NCBI GenBank assembly: GCA_023453795.1
Contig: JAEXSP010000030.1
Location: 124,001 to 188,000 of the forward strand
Origin: Bacillota bacterium
GTDB taxonomy: Bacteria > Bacillota > Clostridia > Acetivibrionales > JAEXSP01
DNA: 64,000 bases
Direction: 5' to 3'
Shown here: piece after piece, positions 47,279-56,312 of the stretch
Numbering within the stretch: the stretch's first letter is position 1
How the letters are laid out: each line of letters opens with the position of its first letter
Notes under the pieces: generated by a model
The model's database searches: none
Told to the model about the DNA's origin: nothing
The model's input: only the letters and a program-made list of their open reading frames with translations
Made by a program: the position numbers and the translations under genes

Positions 47279-47419
47279 TAGTGCGTTTTCAAATTACCTA
47301 TGCAGAAGAAAGTCCGAGAATCTCGACGCTTCTATGAGTTCGTAGGATTTTCATAGAATAAGTATTTGAGAAACACTATACTAGGATTGGTAAATATGTG
47401 GAAATTCATCCAAAATATC

Positions 47420-47449
47420 TTGACAGACTCCTGTAAATCATAATATACT
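47420..47449 (+). promoter_or_regulatory. Promoter of the NiCo riboswitch / CDF transcript
   Basis: TTGACA at 47420 and TATACT at 47444, spacing 18. Confidence 0.65.
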
Positions 47450-47477
47450 ATTTTCACATAAAAATAATTTCACCTAA

Positions 47478-47580
47478 AAATGAGCAGGCGATGCGCTTTA
47501 TGCGTGTGGGGCTGGGCCCGAAGAGGCAGCGGAGTTGATTGAAAACCCGTGGGACATTTATATGTTCCACGGGTTTAATT
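47478..47580 (+). ncRNA. NiCo (czcD) riboswitch with terminator hairpin
   Basis: Carries the conserved TGAGCAGGC-ATG segment, GGGGCTGGGCCC and AGGCAGCGG of the NiCo/czcD aptamer in the right order, upstream of a cation diffusion facilitator. The last part is an ACCCGTGG/CCACGGGT hairpin (47545-47576) with a T-containing tail that can act as terminator. Ni2+ or Co2+ binding would allow read-through. Confidence 0.88.
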
Positions 47581-47627
47581 GTCTCTAAATATGAATAATA
47601 AAAAAAGGGAACACAGGGGGATGCAGA

Positions 47628-49043
47628 ATGAACGGTGAAAAGCAAAAAGTCGCTTTAACATCTGTAATAGCGGCAGTTTTTCTCACTCTGATCAAGGTAA
47701 TAGTAGGCGTTTTTACAGGAAGCTTGGGTATTTTGTCCGAAGCAGCACATTCATGCCTCGATTTGTTAGCCGCAGCAGTAACTTTTTTTGCAGTCAGGGT
47801 TTCAGACAAACCTGCAGATACCGAACATAACTATGGACATGGAAAAGTCGAAAGCTTTTCTGCATTGATTGAAACTGCACTTCTCTTGATTACCTGCGGT
47901 TGGATTATTTATGAAGCAGTAAAAAGTTTCCTCGGAGGGCCCAAGGAACTGGAGATAACAGATGCTACCTGGGGTGTAGGAATTTTAATAATATCCATTA
48001 TCATTAATATTTCAAGAGCCAGGATTTTGCGCAAAGCCGCTAAAAAGTATGGAAGCCAGGCTTTGGAAGCTGATGCACTGCATTTTGATACGGATGTATG
48101 GAGTTCGGTTGTTGTAATAGCGGGCCTTATCTGTGTAGGCTTCGGGGATTTCTTAAAAATACCTGCTTTAAAGTATGGTGACCCTATTGCAGCGCTCGGT
48201 GTGTGTGTTCTTGTAATCATTGTCAGCATACAGCTTGGCAAGAGGACAATAGATGTTTTGCTTGACACTGCACCAAAGGGTGTAGTGAGTGATATCCTTC
48301 ATCAGGTAAACGGCACAAAGGGTGTCCTGGATGTGGCAAATGTCAGGGTAAGACCGTCAGGGCCCAATTATTTTATAGATTTGAATGTGGGAATCGGAAG
48401 AAATGAAAGTCACAGGGTAGTTCATCTCATTGTTCATGAGATACGTGAGAAAATTATTAAAAGCTATCCCAACAGTGACGTGGTAATAAGTACTTTCCCG
48501 GTAGATATAGCTGCAAATGAGGATAGGGAAGTATATCATACTGTGAAGAAAATAGTCGATAATTTCCCGATATGTACGAATATTCACAATATAAATGTGT
48601 ATGAGGTTGACGGCAAAAAACAGATTGCAGTCCATATTGAAGTAAAGGAAAGCATGAGCCTTAAGGAAGCTCATGACTTGTCCCACAAGATAAGCGGCCT
48701 GATACAAGATGAAATGGAAGATATAGAGGACGTAAGCGTTAAGTTTGAATATGCAGTGCAGAAATACATCGTAGCACAGGATGTGACATCCCAAAACCAA
48801 AAGCTTATTGATGATATATGCAGCCTGATAAATATAGCTCCTGAAAAGCTGAATTGCCACGATGTCAAGATTTGCAAGGAGGGAGAGTGCCTCACGGTAT
48901 TCCTTCATTGCGAAATGGAAGGCGATTACAGCATAGAAAAAACAGAGCTTATATCACACAACATTTCTGAGAAAATCAGAAAAAACATACACAGTGTAAA
49001 AGACATTCACGTGCATCTAGAACCCATAGAAGAGAGGGGTTAA
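47628..49043 (+). CDS. Cation diffusion facilitator metal exporter
   Basis: A 471-residue CDF transporter with six membrane segments. The metal site is seen in SEAAHSCLDLLAA and in ADALHFDTDVW; HNYGHGKVE fits the family. The cytoplasmic part is longer than usual (about 180 residues beyond the membrane domain) and looks like two dimerisation (ZT_dimer-like) repeats. The NiCo riboswitch upstream implies nickel or cobalt efflux. Confidence 0.93.
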   Translation: MNGEKQKVALTSVIAAVFLTLIKVIVGVFTGSLGILSEAAHSCLDLLAAAVTFFAVRVSDKPADTEHNYGHGKVESFSALIETALLLITCGWIIYEAVKSFLGGPKELEITDATWGVGILIISIIINISRARILRKAAKKYGSQALEADALHFDTDVWSSVVVIAGLICVGFGDFLKIPALKYGDPIAALGVCVLVIIVSIQLGKRTIDVLLDTAPKGVVSDILHQVNGTKGVLDVANVRVRPSGPNYFIDLNVGIGRNESHRVVHLIVHEIREKIIKSYPNSDVVISTFPVDIAANEDREVYHTVKKIVDNFPICTNIHNINVYEVDGKKQIAVHIEVKESMSLKEAHDLSHKISGLIQDEMEDIEDVSVKFEYAVQKYIVAQDVTSQNQKLIDDICSLINIAPEKLNCHDVKICKEGECLTVFLHCEMEGDYSIEKTELISHNISEKIRKNIHSVKDIHVHLEPIEERG

Positions 49044-49064
49044 CTGATATATAGCTGCAGGTTA

Positions 49065-49105
49065 AAAAACTCTGAAAGGCAGCGTTCACCTTGACCAGAG
49101 TTTTT
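49065..49105. terminator. Bidirectional terminator
   Basis: AAAAACTCTG/CAGAGTTTTT arms flank a 21-base loop region between the convergent CDF and helicase genes; T-runs on both strands. Confidence 0.75.
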
Positions 49106-49119
49106 ATACCTTTGGACCA

Positions 49120-50364
49120 TTACTTTCCTGACTGCTTTCTTCTGCTTCTCCTAAAATACCCGTTTGGGCTGGGTTTCCTGACAGCGGCTTTTTTTATCGT
49201 ATCCTTATTTCCTTCTGTTACTGTAGGAAGCAAGGGATAGGGATGATCTTCAATGACAGGTATTGACTTAGCTATTAGTTTCTGAATATCCTTCAGATAC
49301 GGCTTTTCATCCTCATCGCAAAAAGAAAGTGCAACTCCCCCTGCTCCGGCTCTTCCGGTACGCCCGATTCTATGGACATATGTTTCGGGTATGTTAGGCA
49401 AGTCAAAGTTGATTACATGGGACAATTCTTCAACATCAATACCTCGTGCAGCAATGTCTGTTGCAACTAGAACCCTTGTCTTTTTTGCCTTAAAATTGTT
49501 TAAAGCCAGTTGTCTTACCCCCTGTGATTTGTTTCCATGAATAGCTTGCGCTTTTATGCCTGCTTTGGCAAGGTCTTTAACGATTTTATCCGCCCCATAC
49601 TTTGTTCGTGAAAACACCAGGGCGGAAACAATAGACTTACTTTTCATCAGGTGAATAAGCAGTAATTTCTTGTCTTTTTTACCTACAAAATAAACTGCCT
49701 GCTCAATAATATCAACTGTAGATGAAATAGGAGTAACTATGACCCTTACAGGATCTGTTAAAATAGAATTAACTAACTTTGTAATTTCCTGCGGCATGGT
49801 TGCAGAAAACAACATCGTTTGTCTTATTTCAGGCAAATGTGATATGATTTTTTTCACGTCAGCTACAAGCCCCATATCAAGCATTCTGTCTGCCTCATCA
49901 AGCACAAAGGACTTTACATGCTGAAGATTTACATATTTCTGATTTATTAGGTCAAGCAATCTGCCCGGGGTTGCAATCAGAATATCTACCCCTGCTTTTA
50001 ATGCATCTGTTTGAGGCTTTTGCGGTACTCCGCCGAAAATAACACAATTTTTAAGGCCTAAATATTGTCCATAGGTTGAAAAACTTTCTCCGATTTGAAC
50101 CGCCAATTCCCTTGTTGGAGTTAATATTAAGGCCCTGATCGTTATCGTATCCTTTCGGCTTCTTTGTGCTGAATAAAGATTTTGAAGGATTGGAATAGCA
50201 AACGCTGCTGTCTTCCCGGTACCAGTCTGAGCACAACCTATCAGGTCTCTTCCTTCAAGTAAAAGCGGAATAGCCTGTACCTGTATATCTGTAGGTGTCG
50301 TGTAGCCTTCTTTTTTTATCGCCTCTCTAATCGGCGAAATGAGATTTAATTCATCAAATAACAC
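49120..50364 (-). CDS. DEAD-box RNA helicase (RhlE/CshA-like)
   Basis: A 414-residue helicase with AQTGTGKT (motif I), PTRELAVQ (Ia), DEAD (II), SAT (III), ATDIAARGID and HRIGRTGRAG (VI). The tail of about 45 residues is short and basic (RKPSPNGYFRRSRRKQSGK). It unwinds RNA in ribosome assembly or decay; often cold-induced. Single gene. Confidence 0.94.
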   Translation of the reverse strand: MLFDELNLISPIREAIKKEGYTTPTDIQVQAIPLLLEGRDLIGCAQTGTGKTAAFAIPILQNLYSAQRSRKDTITIRALILTPTRELAVQIGESFSTYGQYLGLKNCVIFGGVPQKPQTDALKAGVDILIATPGRLLDLINQKYVNLQHVKSFVLDEADRMLDMGLVADVKKIISHLPEIRQTMLFSATMPQEITKLVNSILTDPVRVIVTPISSTVDIIEQAVYFVGKKDKKLLLIHLMKSKSIVSALVFSRTKYGADKIVKDLAKAGIKAQAIHGNKSQGVRQLALNNFKAKKTRVLVATDIAARGIDVEELSHVINFDLPNIPETYVHRIGRTGRAGAGGVALSFCDEDEKPYLKDIQKLIAKSIPVIEDHPYPLLPTVTEGNKDTIKKAAVRKPSPNGYFRRSRRKQSGK

Positions 50365-50634
50365 TTTTTCTCCTTTATGTAAGCAAACTTTTTTGGATTA
50401 TTCTTTATATTCAACATCCCTTAAGCAAAGGCCCTTTGGTTGAGCCATTGACAAACATATTACATCTTGGTTTATTGCAAAATATCCGATAAATTACCTT
50501 TGTACAGCTTATATAATATCATACCCAAAGCAGTTTAGCGTTTATAACAATTCTACATTATTTTATGGGCTTGTCAAATTTAAACACTATAGAGCAAAAT
50601 CCACTTAATAAATAATGATGGATAATTTTTATGG

Positions 50635-50640
50635 TATAAT
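50635..50640 (+). promoter_or_regulatory. Extended -10 of the CysRS-like gene
   Basis: TGGTATAAT (TGn plus TATAAT) 35 bases before the ATG at 50675. The rest of the 310-base gap from 50365 holds nothing recognised. Confidence 0.5.
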
Positions 50641-50674
50641 CAAAAAATAGAGTTTATCGAAGGAGAATTATTAA

Positions 50675-51457
50675 ATGAGTTCAAAAGAATCTAACAGCAA
50701 TCAAAAAGCTATGCGTATACAAGGACATGAATATAAAATATATTCCTGTGGAACTATTGTTGATCTACAAAAAATAAGCGCATCTTTGGGTAATATTTTA
50801 GAATCAAAAGAATTATTATCTAAATACCACCCTGAAGTTTTAAAGTTTAGTATCCTTTCAAACCATTCTGAGGGTTCAAAAGAACTGGCAGATGTTGACT
50901 TTATAGCTTCCGAAAAGAGACTGTACTATTTTTATCAGACATTAAATAACATTAAGAATTTTGCAAACGAAAACCGTAGGCTGAATGACTGCATAGCTCC
51001 TCATGGCAGAATCATCAAGCCAGACATCGTAGACGGCATTAAAGTGTCTTTCGTTGCGGCTATGAGCGATAATTTCAATACATCCTTAGCGATTTCTCAG
51101 TTTCAGCAGGTATTTAAATACTCAAATGCTTTATTAAACAATGCTAATGAAAATCCTCTTCACAAGCTTACAACGTTGAATCGCATATATAAAAATATTT
51201 TAGCGGTAGCAAATTTATTGGGTATTTTCTTGGAAGCACCGGAAGTATTTATCTTAGAAGTGAAAGAAAAATATATAAAGGCTAATAATATTGATATGCA
51301 GGAAATTGAAGAACTAATTAATCTAAGACAAGAGGCTAAATCAAAAAAGGATTATCAATTGTCGGATGAATTAAAAGCAAAACTAGATCAAAAAGGTATA
51401 CTGATAAAAGACTCACAATATAGCGCCGAATGGGACATTAAAGCATTATTTGGCTGA
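50675..51457 (+). CDS. Cysteinyl-tRNA synthetase-like protein lacking the catalytic core
   Basis: A 260-residue protein matching the C-terminal half of CysRS from the KMSKS loop on. The loop is degenerate: KISASLGN instead of KMSKSLGN. The rest includes the linker (KYHPEVLKFSILSNHS), helical anticodon-binding domain and the C-terminal RQEAKSKKDYQLSDELKAKL motif. The Rossmann core with the zinc and HIGH sites is absent; full CysRS is about 465 residues. It has its own promoter and GAAGGAG binding site, so it may be an expressed paralogue that binds tRNA-Cys rather than a decayed gene. Confidence 0.8.
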   Translation: MSSKESNSNQKAMRIQGHEYKIYSCGTIVDLQKISASLGNILESKELLSKYHPEVLKFSILSNHSEGSKELADVDFIASEKRLYYFYQTLNNIKNFANENRRLNDCIAPHGRIIKPDIVDGIKVSFVAAMSDNFNTSLAISQFQQVFKYSNALLNNANENPLHKLTTLNRIYKNILAVANLLGIFLEAPEVFILEVKEKYIKANNIDMQEIEELINLRQEAKSKKDYQLSDELKAKLDQKGILIKDSQYSAEWDIKALFG

Positions 51458-51489
51458 TTGTTAAATTTTTACATATCATTAATCTTTAA

Positions 51490-51603
51490 TTATGCATTAG
51501 GCTTCTTTCTGGTTCCTGTTTTAGTAGAACCATCTGATTTCTTAGGATATTTTTTCACGATATTTTTCTTTTTCTTTAACCTATCTGGATTTTTAAATGA
51601 CAT
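51490..51603 (-). CDS. Possible 37-residue lysine-rich protein
   Basis: Starts MSFKNPDRLKKKK and ends KKPNA; about a third of residues are lysine, which suits a nucleic-acid-binding or spore-core protein. A weak AGGCGGA lies before the ATG. An ORF on the opposite strand here is a low-complexity Phe-rich shadow. Kept as tentative. Confidence 0.3.
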   Translation of the reverse strand: MSFKNPDRLKKKKNIVKKYPKKSDGSTKTGTRKKPNA

Positions 51604-51942
51604 TCCAATTCCGCCTTTTGTATTTTTTGTTCATTTCCATCTGTTTTGTATTGCAGCAACAACTATACACTAATTGAGTTAATTACACAATAACTTTCTC
51701 TGCCGGCCACGCTTCATGGCTTCAAATACATTTTGCCTTAAATATCCGCAATTATACCAAGAAACTCTGTAGCACCTCTACCTTGACCGGAGTTATTTTG
51801 AAAGAAATAATAATGTCATGGAATATAAGTGACGCATAGAATTACCATGTAAGATATGGTATAATATAGAAGTAAAATACAATTTAGTCTATTAATGTTT
51901 ATTGATATATTTTACTAATAAAAAGAAAGGAGGTGAATTAAG
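51604..51942. other. Intergenic region upstream of xylanase gene
   Basis: About 340 bases. It carries the xylanase promoter candidate (extended -10 TGGTATAAT at 51857-51865). Nothing else recognised. Confidence 0.4.
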
Positions 51943-52821
51943 ATGAAACAAAAAATGAAGCTGATTTTTTCAATTTCAATGAGTTTTATCATGTTGTTTA
52001 CCCTATTTGCAGTCGATGTGCAGGCGGCAACAACGCTCACATCAAACGCAACCGGTACCATAGACGGGTACAATTATGAACTGTGGAAGGATAATGGAAA
52101 CACAAGCATGACTCTCAATGGCGGCGGTACATTTAGCTGCCAGTGGAGTAATATCAATAATGCGTTATTCCGTACAGGCAAGAAATACAACGAAACCCAG
52201 ACACACCAGCAACTTGGGAACATCTCAATAAACTATGCCTGCAACTACCAACCTTCCGGCAATTCATACTTGGCTGTATATGGGTGGACCAGCAGCCCGC
52301 TCGTAGAATATTACATCGTAGAAAGCTGGGGCAGCTGGAGGCCGCCCGGAGCAACATCAAAGGGTACCATTACCGTTGATGGGGCTACATATGACATATA
52401 TGAGACTACGCGGTACAACCAACCTTCTATTAAAGGTACTGCAACCTTTGAGCAGTATTGGAGTGTAAGGACGTCGAAACGAACGAGCGGAACCATATCT
52501 GTCAGCGACCACTTTAAAGCATGGGAGAGCAGAGGAATGCAGATGGGGAAGATGTATGAGGTATCGCTTGTAGTTGAAGGATATCAAAGCAGCGGGAGAG
52601 CTGATGTGACAACCATGTCAATTAATGTCGGTAATCAGCCCAAGCTTTATGATGCAAACGGCGACGGAAATATCGATGCATTAGACTATGCAGCACTTCG
52701 CTCACATTTACTGGGTTCACCCAAGCTTACGGGAACCAATCTTCAAAATGCAGATGTTAATAAAGATAATCAGGTTGACGCTATTGACCTTGCATTAATG
52801 AAAATATATTTGTTAAAGTAA
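51943..52821 (+). CDS. Cellulosomal GH11 endo-xylanase with dockerin
   Basis: A 292-residue secreted xylanase. Signal peptide ends near VQA (residue 28). GH11 beta-jelly-roll catalytic domain with nucleophile E122 (PLVEYY) and acid/base E212 (VEGYQSSG). Then a short linker and a type I dockerin (about 234-292) with repeats reading NIDALDYAAL and QVDAIDLALM. It cleaves xylan while attached to a scaffoldin. AAAGGAGGTG lies before the ATG. Ends in a strong terminator. Confidence 0.94.
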   Translation: MKQKMKLIFSISMSFIMLFTLFAVDVQAATTLTSNATGTIDGYNYELWKDNGNTSMTLNGGGTFSCQWSNINNALFRTGKKYNETQTHQQLGNISINYACNYQPSGNSYLAVYGWTSSPLVEYYIVESWGSWRPPGATSKGTITVDGATYDIYETTRYNQPSIKGTATFEQYWSVRTSKRTSGTISVSDHFKAWESRGMQMGKMYEVSLVVEGYQSSGRADVTTMSINVGNQPKLYDANGDGNIDALDYAALRSHLLGSPKLTGTNLQNADVNKDNQVDAIDLALMKIYLLK

Positions 52822-52835
52822 TTTTCTAAATGTAT

Positions 52836-52877
52836 GTTCTGTCGTGGCATTATTTACATGCCACGACAGAACTTTTT
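52836..52877 (+). terminator. Terminator after xylanase gene
   Basis: Perfect 15-bp stem (52836-52850 with 52858-52872), 7-base loop, T-run. Confidence 0.92.
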
Positions 52878-52898
52878 TGATTTGAGCCGACATAAAAG

Positions 52899-53717
52899 CT
52901 ACCGGCAATTCAACTCTAGCCACTTTGCGACACCATCTTCATCATTGCCGCCTATAAGCCCGGTTGCAATGCTTTTTAATTCAGGAACAGCGTTTTTGAC
53001 AGCGTAGCACTCATCCGAAATTGAAAACATGGGAATGTCATTTAAAGCATCCCCGAAGGATATTACCTTATCGCAGTTTAATATTTCTTTAAGGTGCTGT
53101 ATGGCTTTTGCCTTTGTTGCATCCCGGTGCATAATTTCACACCAGTATTCCTGACGGTATAATTCCTGTTGAAGGATGCAGTTATAATTGGGATTATCCT
53201 TCAGCGTATTATAGATCGGAAGTAATTGCTCCTTTTCGCCAATACAGGTAAAGTAAAATACATTGCCTGCATATATAGCTTTACTGTCAGAGAGCGGATT
53301 AAATCTTTTATCACCTTTCCGTTTGTTCAGGTAGTGCGTGATTCCAAAATTCTCTTTTCCCTGTAGCCACGAAACCTTTTCTTCACCTTTAACATAAGAA
53401 TATACCAAGGGATAGATTCCGTACTGTCCGAGAACATCGACGATAAACTGTTTTTCTCCGCAGTTGAATAAAGTTGAGGACAGGGTTTCTCTTGATGATG
53501 AATTGATAATGGAGGAACCGTTATATACAATAACCGGAATGTTTGTAGTCAGTCCCTCGGTTACAACCGATGCAGACGATAAGGAGCGTGCAGTTGCATA
53601 TGTAAAGGTCAATCCTTTTTTTACAAGTGAGTTTATAACGCTTAGGCTGTATTCGGATATGCGGTCTTGCGTATTAAGTAAAGTTCCATCCAGATCTGTA
53701 ACATATAAGGTGCTCAA
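52899..53717 (-). CDS. HAD-superfamily Cof-type phosphatase
   Basis: A 272-residue enzyme with motif I DLDGTLLNT near the start, motif II TYATARS and the final motif FGDALNDIPMF. Cof-type HADs dephosphorylate sugar phosphates or flavin/pyridoxal precursors; the substrate is not clear. Cytoplasmic, single gene, convergent with the xylanase. Confidence 0.9.
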   Translation of the reverse strand: MSTLYVTDLDGTLLNTQDRISEYSLSVINSLVKKGLTFTYATARSLSSASVVTEGLTTNIPVIVYNGSSIINSSSRETLSSTLFNCGEKQFIVDVLGQYGIYPLVYSYVKGEEKVSWLQGKENFGITHYLNKRKGDKRFNPLSDSKAIYAGNVFYFTCIGEKEQLLPIYNTLKDNPNYNCILQQELYRQEYWCEIMHRDATKAKAIQHLKEILNCDKVISFGDALNDIPMFSISDECYAVKNAVPELKSIATGLIGGNDEDGVAKWLELNCR

Positions 53718-54068
53718 TTTGTTTCTCCTCTTTGATATACTTTGATAGATATTATACCATACCAGATAGTAATCGAGGTTACGTAGACTTAACGCATTTG
53801 AAGTGTAAAACTTGTGGTAGATTTATGTTAAGTTAGCCATGAGTTTAATGGGAAAAAACGGATTCAAAATGAGAGGCATTGTCAGATGTGAACCACATAA
53901 GGTGGAAATTCTTTTGAAAAAGGTGGGAATTTTTTTGAAATTTGCCTAACACTTACAATACCCACTGAAAAAATAGCTAAATAACGAATATATATATGAA
54001 TAGACAAATTTAGCTACCCTTCACTTAAGTGAAGAAATATTCGATAAAAAATTTTAGGGGGTCAATGT
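53718..54068. promoter_or_regulatory. Regulatory region of the GH5 cellulase gene
   Basis: Contains a perfect 16-bp palindrome CTTCACTTAAGTGAAG at 54019-54034, 35 bases before the ATG, and two imperfect direct copies of GGTGG-AATT-TTTTGAAA at about 53901-53941. The palindrome is a likely operator for a dimeric regulator. No gene is seen. Confidence 0.5.
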
Positions 54069-55406
54069 ATGACAAAAAGTTGGTTTTTAAGGATTAAGGT
54101 GTTGCTTATAACATTCACTTTACTGACAGCAACAGTATTCGGAAGCATAAATGTTACTGCATCTACTGCTTACACAGGAATGCGTGACATTTCGGCATTA
54201 GACTTGGTTAAAGACATGAAACTCGGATGGAATCTGGGTAATACGATGGATGCCTTCGATGGGGAAACCAGTTGGGGAAATCCAATGACAACAAAAGCAA
54301 TGATTGATGAAGTAAAAAAAGCAGGTTTCAATACCTTAAGAATTCCAATAACCTGGTATAAGCATATTGGAGCAGCTCCTAATTATACAATTAATAGTGA
54401 CTGGCTTAACAGGGTTGAGCAAATAGTTAATTATGCAATGGATAATAATATGTATGTAATAATTAATCTTCATCACGAAAGTAACAGTTGGCTTATTCCC
54501 AAATATGCAAACCAGTCAGATAATATAAATGAAATTACTAAGCTTTGGGCTCAGATTTCAGATCGCTTTAAAAATTATAGCGATTACCTGATTTTTGAAA
54601 CCTTGAATGAGCCGAGACTTGTAGGAGATCCTACAGAATGGTCAGGTGGAACAGCTGAGGCAAGAGATGTAATTAACAAATATAATCTGGCTGCTGTCAA
54701 TACCATAAGAAATTCCGGCGGAAATAATGCAAAAAGATTCATTATGGTACCTACATATGCTGCAGCTGCCATGCCAACTTGTGTAGACAGCCTTGTTATT
54801 CCGAACAATGACAACAGAGTTATCGTATCCTTGCATATGTATTCACCTTATACCTACTGCGGGGATATTAATGGAACTTCATACTGGGGAAGTGATAGCG
54901 ATAAAAGCAACCTTGATGGTGAACTTGATGCTGTATACAACAAATTTGTCAGAAACGGCAGAGCTGTAGTAATAGGAGAATTCGGATCAATCAACAAAAA
55001 TAATCTGTCCTCCAGGGTAGTCCATGCGGAATATTTTGTAAAAGCGGCAAAGACAAGGGGCATGCCTGTTATTTGGTGGGATAATAACCAGTTTACCGGA
55101 GGAAAAGCTGAATCCTTCGGCATATTTAACAGAAGCAGTCTAACATGGGTCTTCCCTGAAATTGTTAAGGCTCTTGTAAATGGAGCTGGCATTTCAACAA
55201 CAACCATTTACGGGGATGTTAACAGTGACAAAAATGTTGATGCATTGGATCTGGCGCAAATGAAGATGTACCTGCTGGATAAACGGACGCAAATTGATTT
55301 GAAAGCTTCAGATGTAACTGGAGATGGCGCAGTAGATGCATTGGATTTTGCATGTATTAAGCAATACCTTATGAAAATTATTATTAAGTTTCCTGCTGCA
55401 AATTGA
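54069..55406 (+). CDS. Cellulosomal GH5 endoglucanase with dockerin
   Basis: A 445-residue secreted cellulase. Signal peptide ends near residue 31. The GH5 domain starts LVKDMKLGWNLGNTMDAF and has acid/base E181 (TLNEPR) and nucleophile E304 (VIGEFGS), with HHES and WWDNN around the active site. A type I dockerin follows (about 381-440) with repeats NVDALDLA and AVDALDFA. Close in layout to C. cellulolyticum Cel5A. AGGGGGTC precedes the ATG. Single gene with its own terminator. Confidence 0.94.
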   Translation: MTKSWFLRIKVLLITFTLLTATVFGSINVTASTAYTGMRDISALDLVKDMKLGWNLGNTMDAFDGETSWGNPMTTKAMIDEVKKAGFNTLRIPITWYKHIGAAPNYTINSDWLNRVEQIVNYAMDNNMYVIINLHHESNSWLIPKYANQSDNINEITKLWAQISDRFKNYSDYLIFETLNEPRLVGDPTEWSGGTAEARDVINKYNLAAVNTIRNSGGNNAKRFIMVPTYAAAAMPTCVDSLVIPNNDNRVIVSLHMYSPYTYCGDINGTSYWGSDSDKSNLDGELDAVYNKFVRNGRAVVIGEFGSINKNNLSSRVVHAEYFVKAAKTRGMPVIWWDNNQFTGGKAESFGIFNRSSLTWVFPEIVKALVNGAGISTTTIYGDVNSDKNVDALDLAQMKMYLLDKRTQIDLKASDVTGDGAVDALDFACIKQYLMKIIIKFPAAN

Positions 55407-55450
55407 TTACCACAGGATTACTTAGAATTTTCAGTTAAAGATAACTTAGA

Positions 55451-55490
55451 AAACTCTGTTAAGGTAACCTTTACTTTAACAGAGTTTTTT
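55451..55490 (+). terminator. Terminator after GH5 gene
   Basis: AAACTCTGTTAAG paired with CTTTAACAGAGTTT, followed by T-run. Confidence 0.88.
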
Positions 55491-55588
55491 GATGCAAGAG
55501 GCTTAATTTGTGAATACAGATCCCATAGCATTCTTCCATTAGTTGCTCAGTGAAGGCTGAATGCTCGATCAAATGACATGATACCGGG

Positions 55589-56296
55589 CTACTCATTAAT
55601 GATATATGTAGCACATAAGTCTTGCATAGCATGCAACAGGATGCATGGAAGGATTGAACCAAATGCTATATAGAACAAGCCAAACATAAAGCCAATAAGC
55701 ATTGGCTTTACTGCTTCGGTCAAGCCTTGGTAAAGATGCCCTATTCCAAATATCAGTGTCGCCGCTCCAAGTATCCAAAATATATTTAGAGCGGGAAACA
55801 GCTGTCCCGCGAGGAAAAATAAGAAGCCGCGAAAGAGAATTTCTTCCGTAATGCCCGCGCTGATAGCAGTTACTACCCACACTTTTTTCTCGTTAGAAGT
55901 AACAGGCAGCATGAGCTTTACTTCTTCAGGCATTTTCTGGTTTAAACTGATTTTTTTCATAGCGTTGATTTTTAATACCGTTAATGAGTATACAAGGTAA
56001 ATAAAATACAGGGAGGCAAGAACCAATGCTATGTAGAACAACAAGGATTGGCTGTATGGACGGATCCAGTTCAAACCAATATCCTTCAGCTGCAAAATGT
56101 CCGTAAATATAAGAATCATTACAATGCCTGTCGGAATCCACAAACTCAACAAAGTCTTTTTGTATAAATGTGTTTTTTGAAGTGTTCCTTCTGAAACAGA
56201 CTTCATAATTTTCTTATACCCTGTAAGCCCCCACCAGGTTTCATAGACCACAAAATAAAGCAGGAACAAAATAAACAATCCCCAATATAACGCCAT
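55589..56296 (-). CDS. CPBP intramembrane metalloprotease
   Basis: A 235-residue polytopic membrane protein with the CPBP/Abi motifs: EEILFRG (glutamate pair), FGIGHLYQG and the H in CILLHAMQD. The family processes prenylated proteins or bacteriocin-like peptides and gives self-immunity in some clusters. The ATG at 56296 with GAGGCG upstream is chosen over the ORF start at 56332. It lies 16 bases after the RHH regulator gene, in one operon. Confidence 0.88.
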   Translation of the reverse strand: MALYWGLFILFLLYFVVYETWWGLTGYKKIMKSVSEGTLQKTHLYKKTLLSLWIPTGIVMILIFTDILQLKDIGLNWIRPYSQSLLFYIALVLASLYFIYLVYSLTVLKINAMKKISLNQKMPEEVKLMLPVTSNEKKVWVVTAISAGITEEILFRGFLFFLAGQLFPALNIFWILGAATLIFGIGHLYQGLTEAVKPMLIGFMFGLFYIAFGSILPCILLHAMQDLCATYIINE

Positions 56297-56312
56297 AATA
56301 ATCGCCTCGTTT

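Noticed and set aside
51458..51673. Plus-strand 71-residue Phe-rich ORF
   Set aside because: Low complexity, no ribosome binding site, starts immediately at the end of the CysRS-like gene; mirrors a Lys-rich frame on the other strand.
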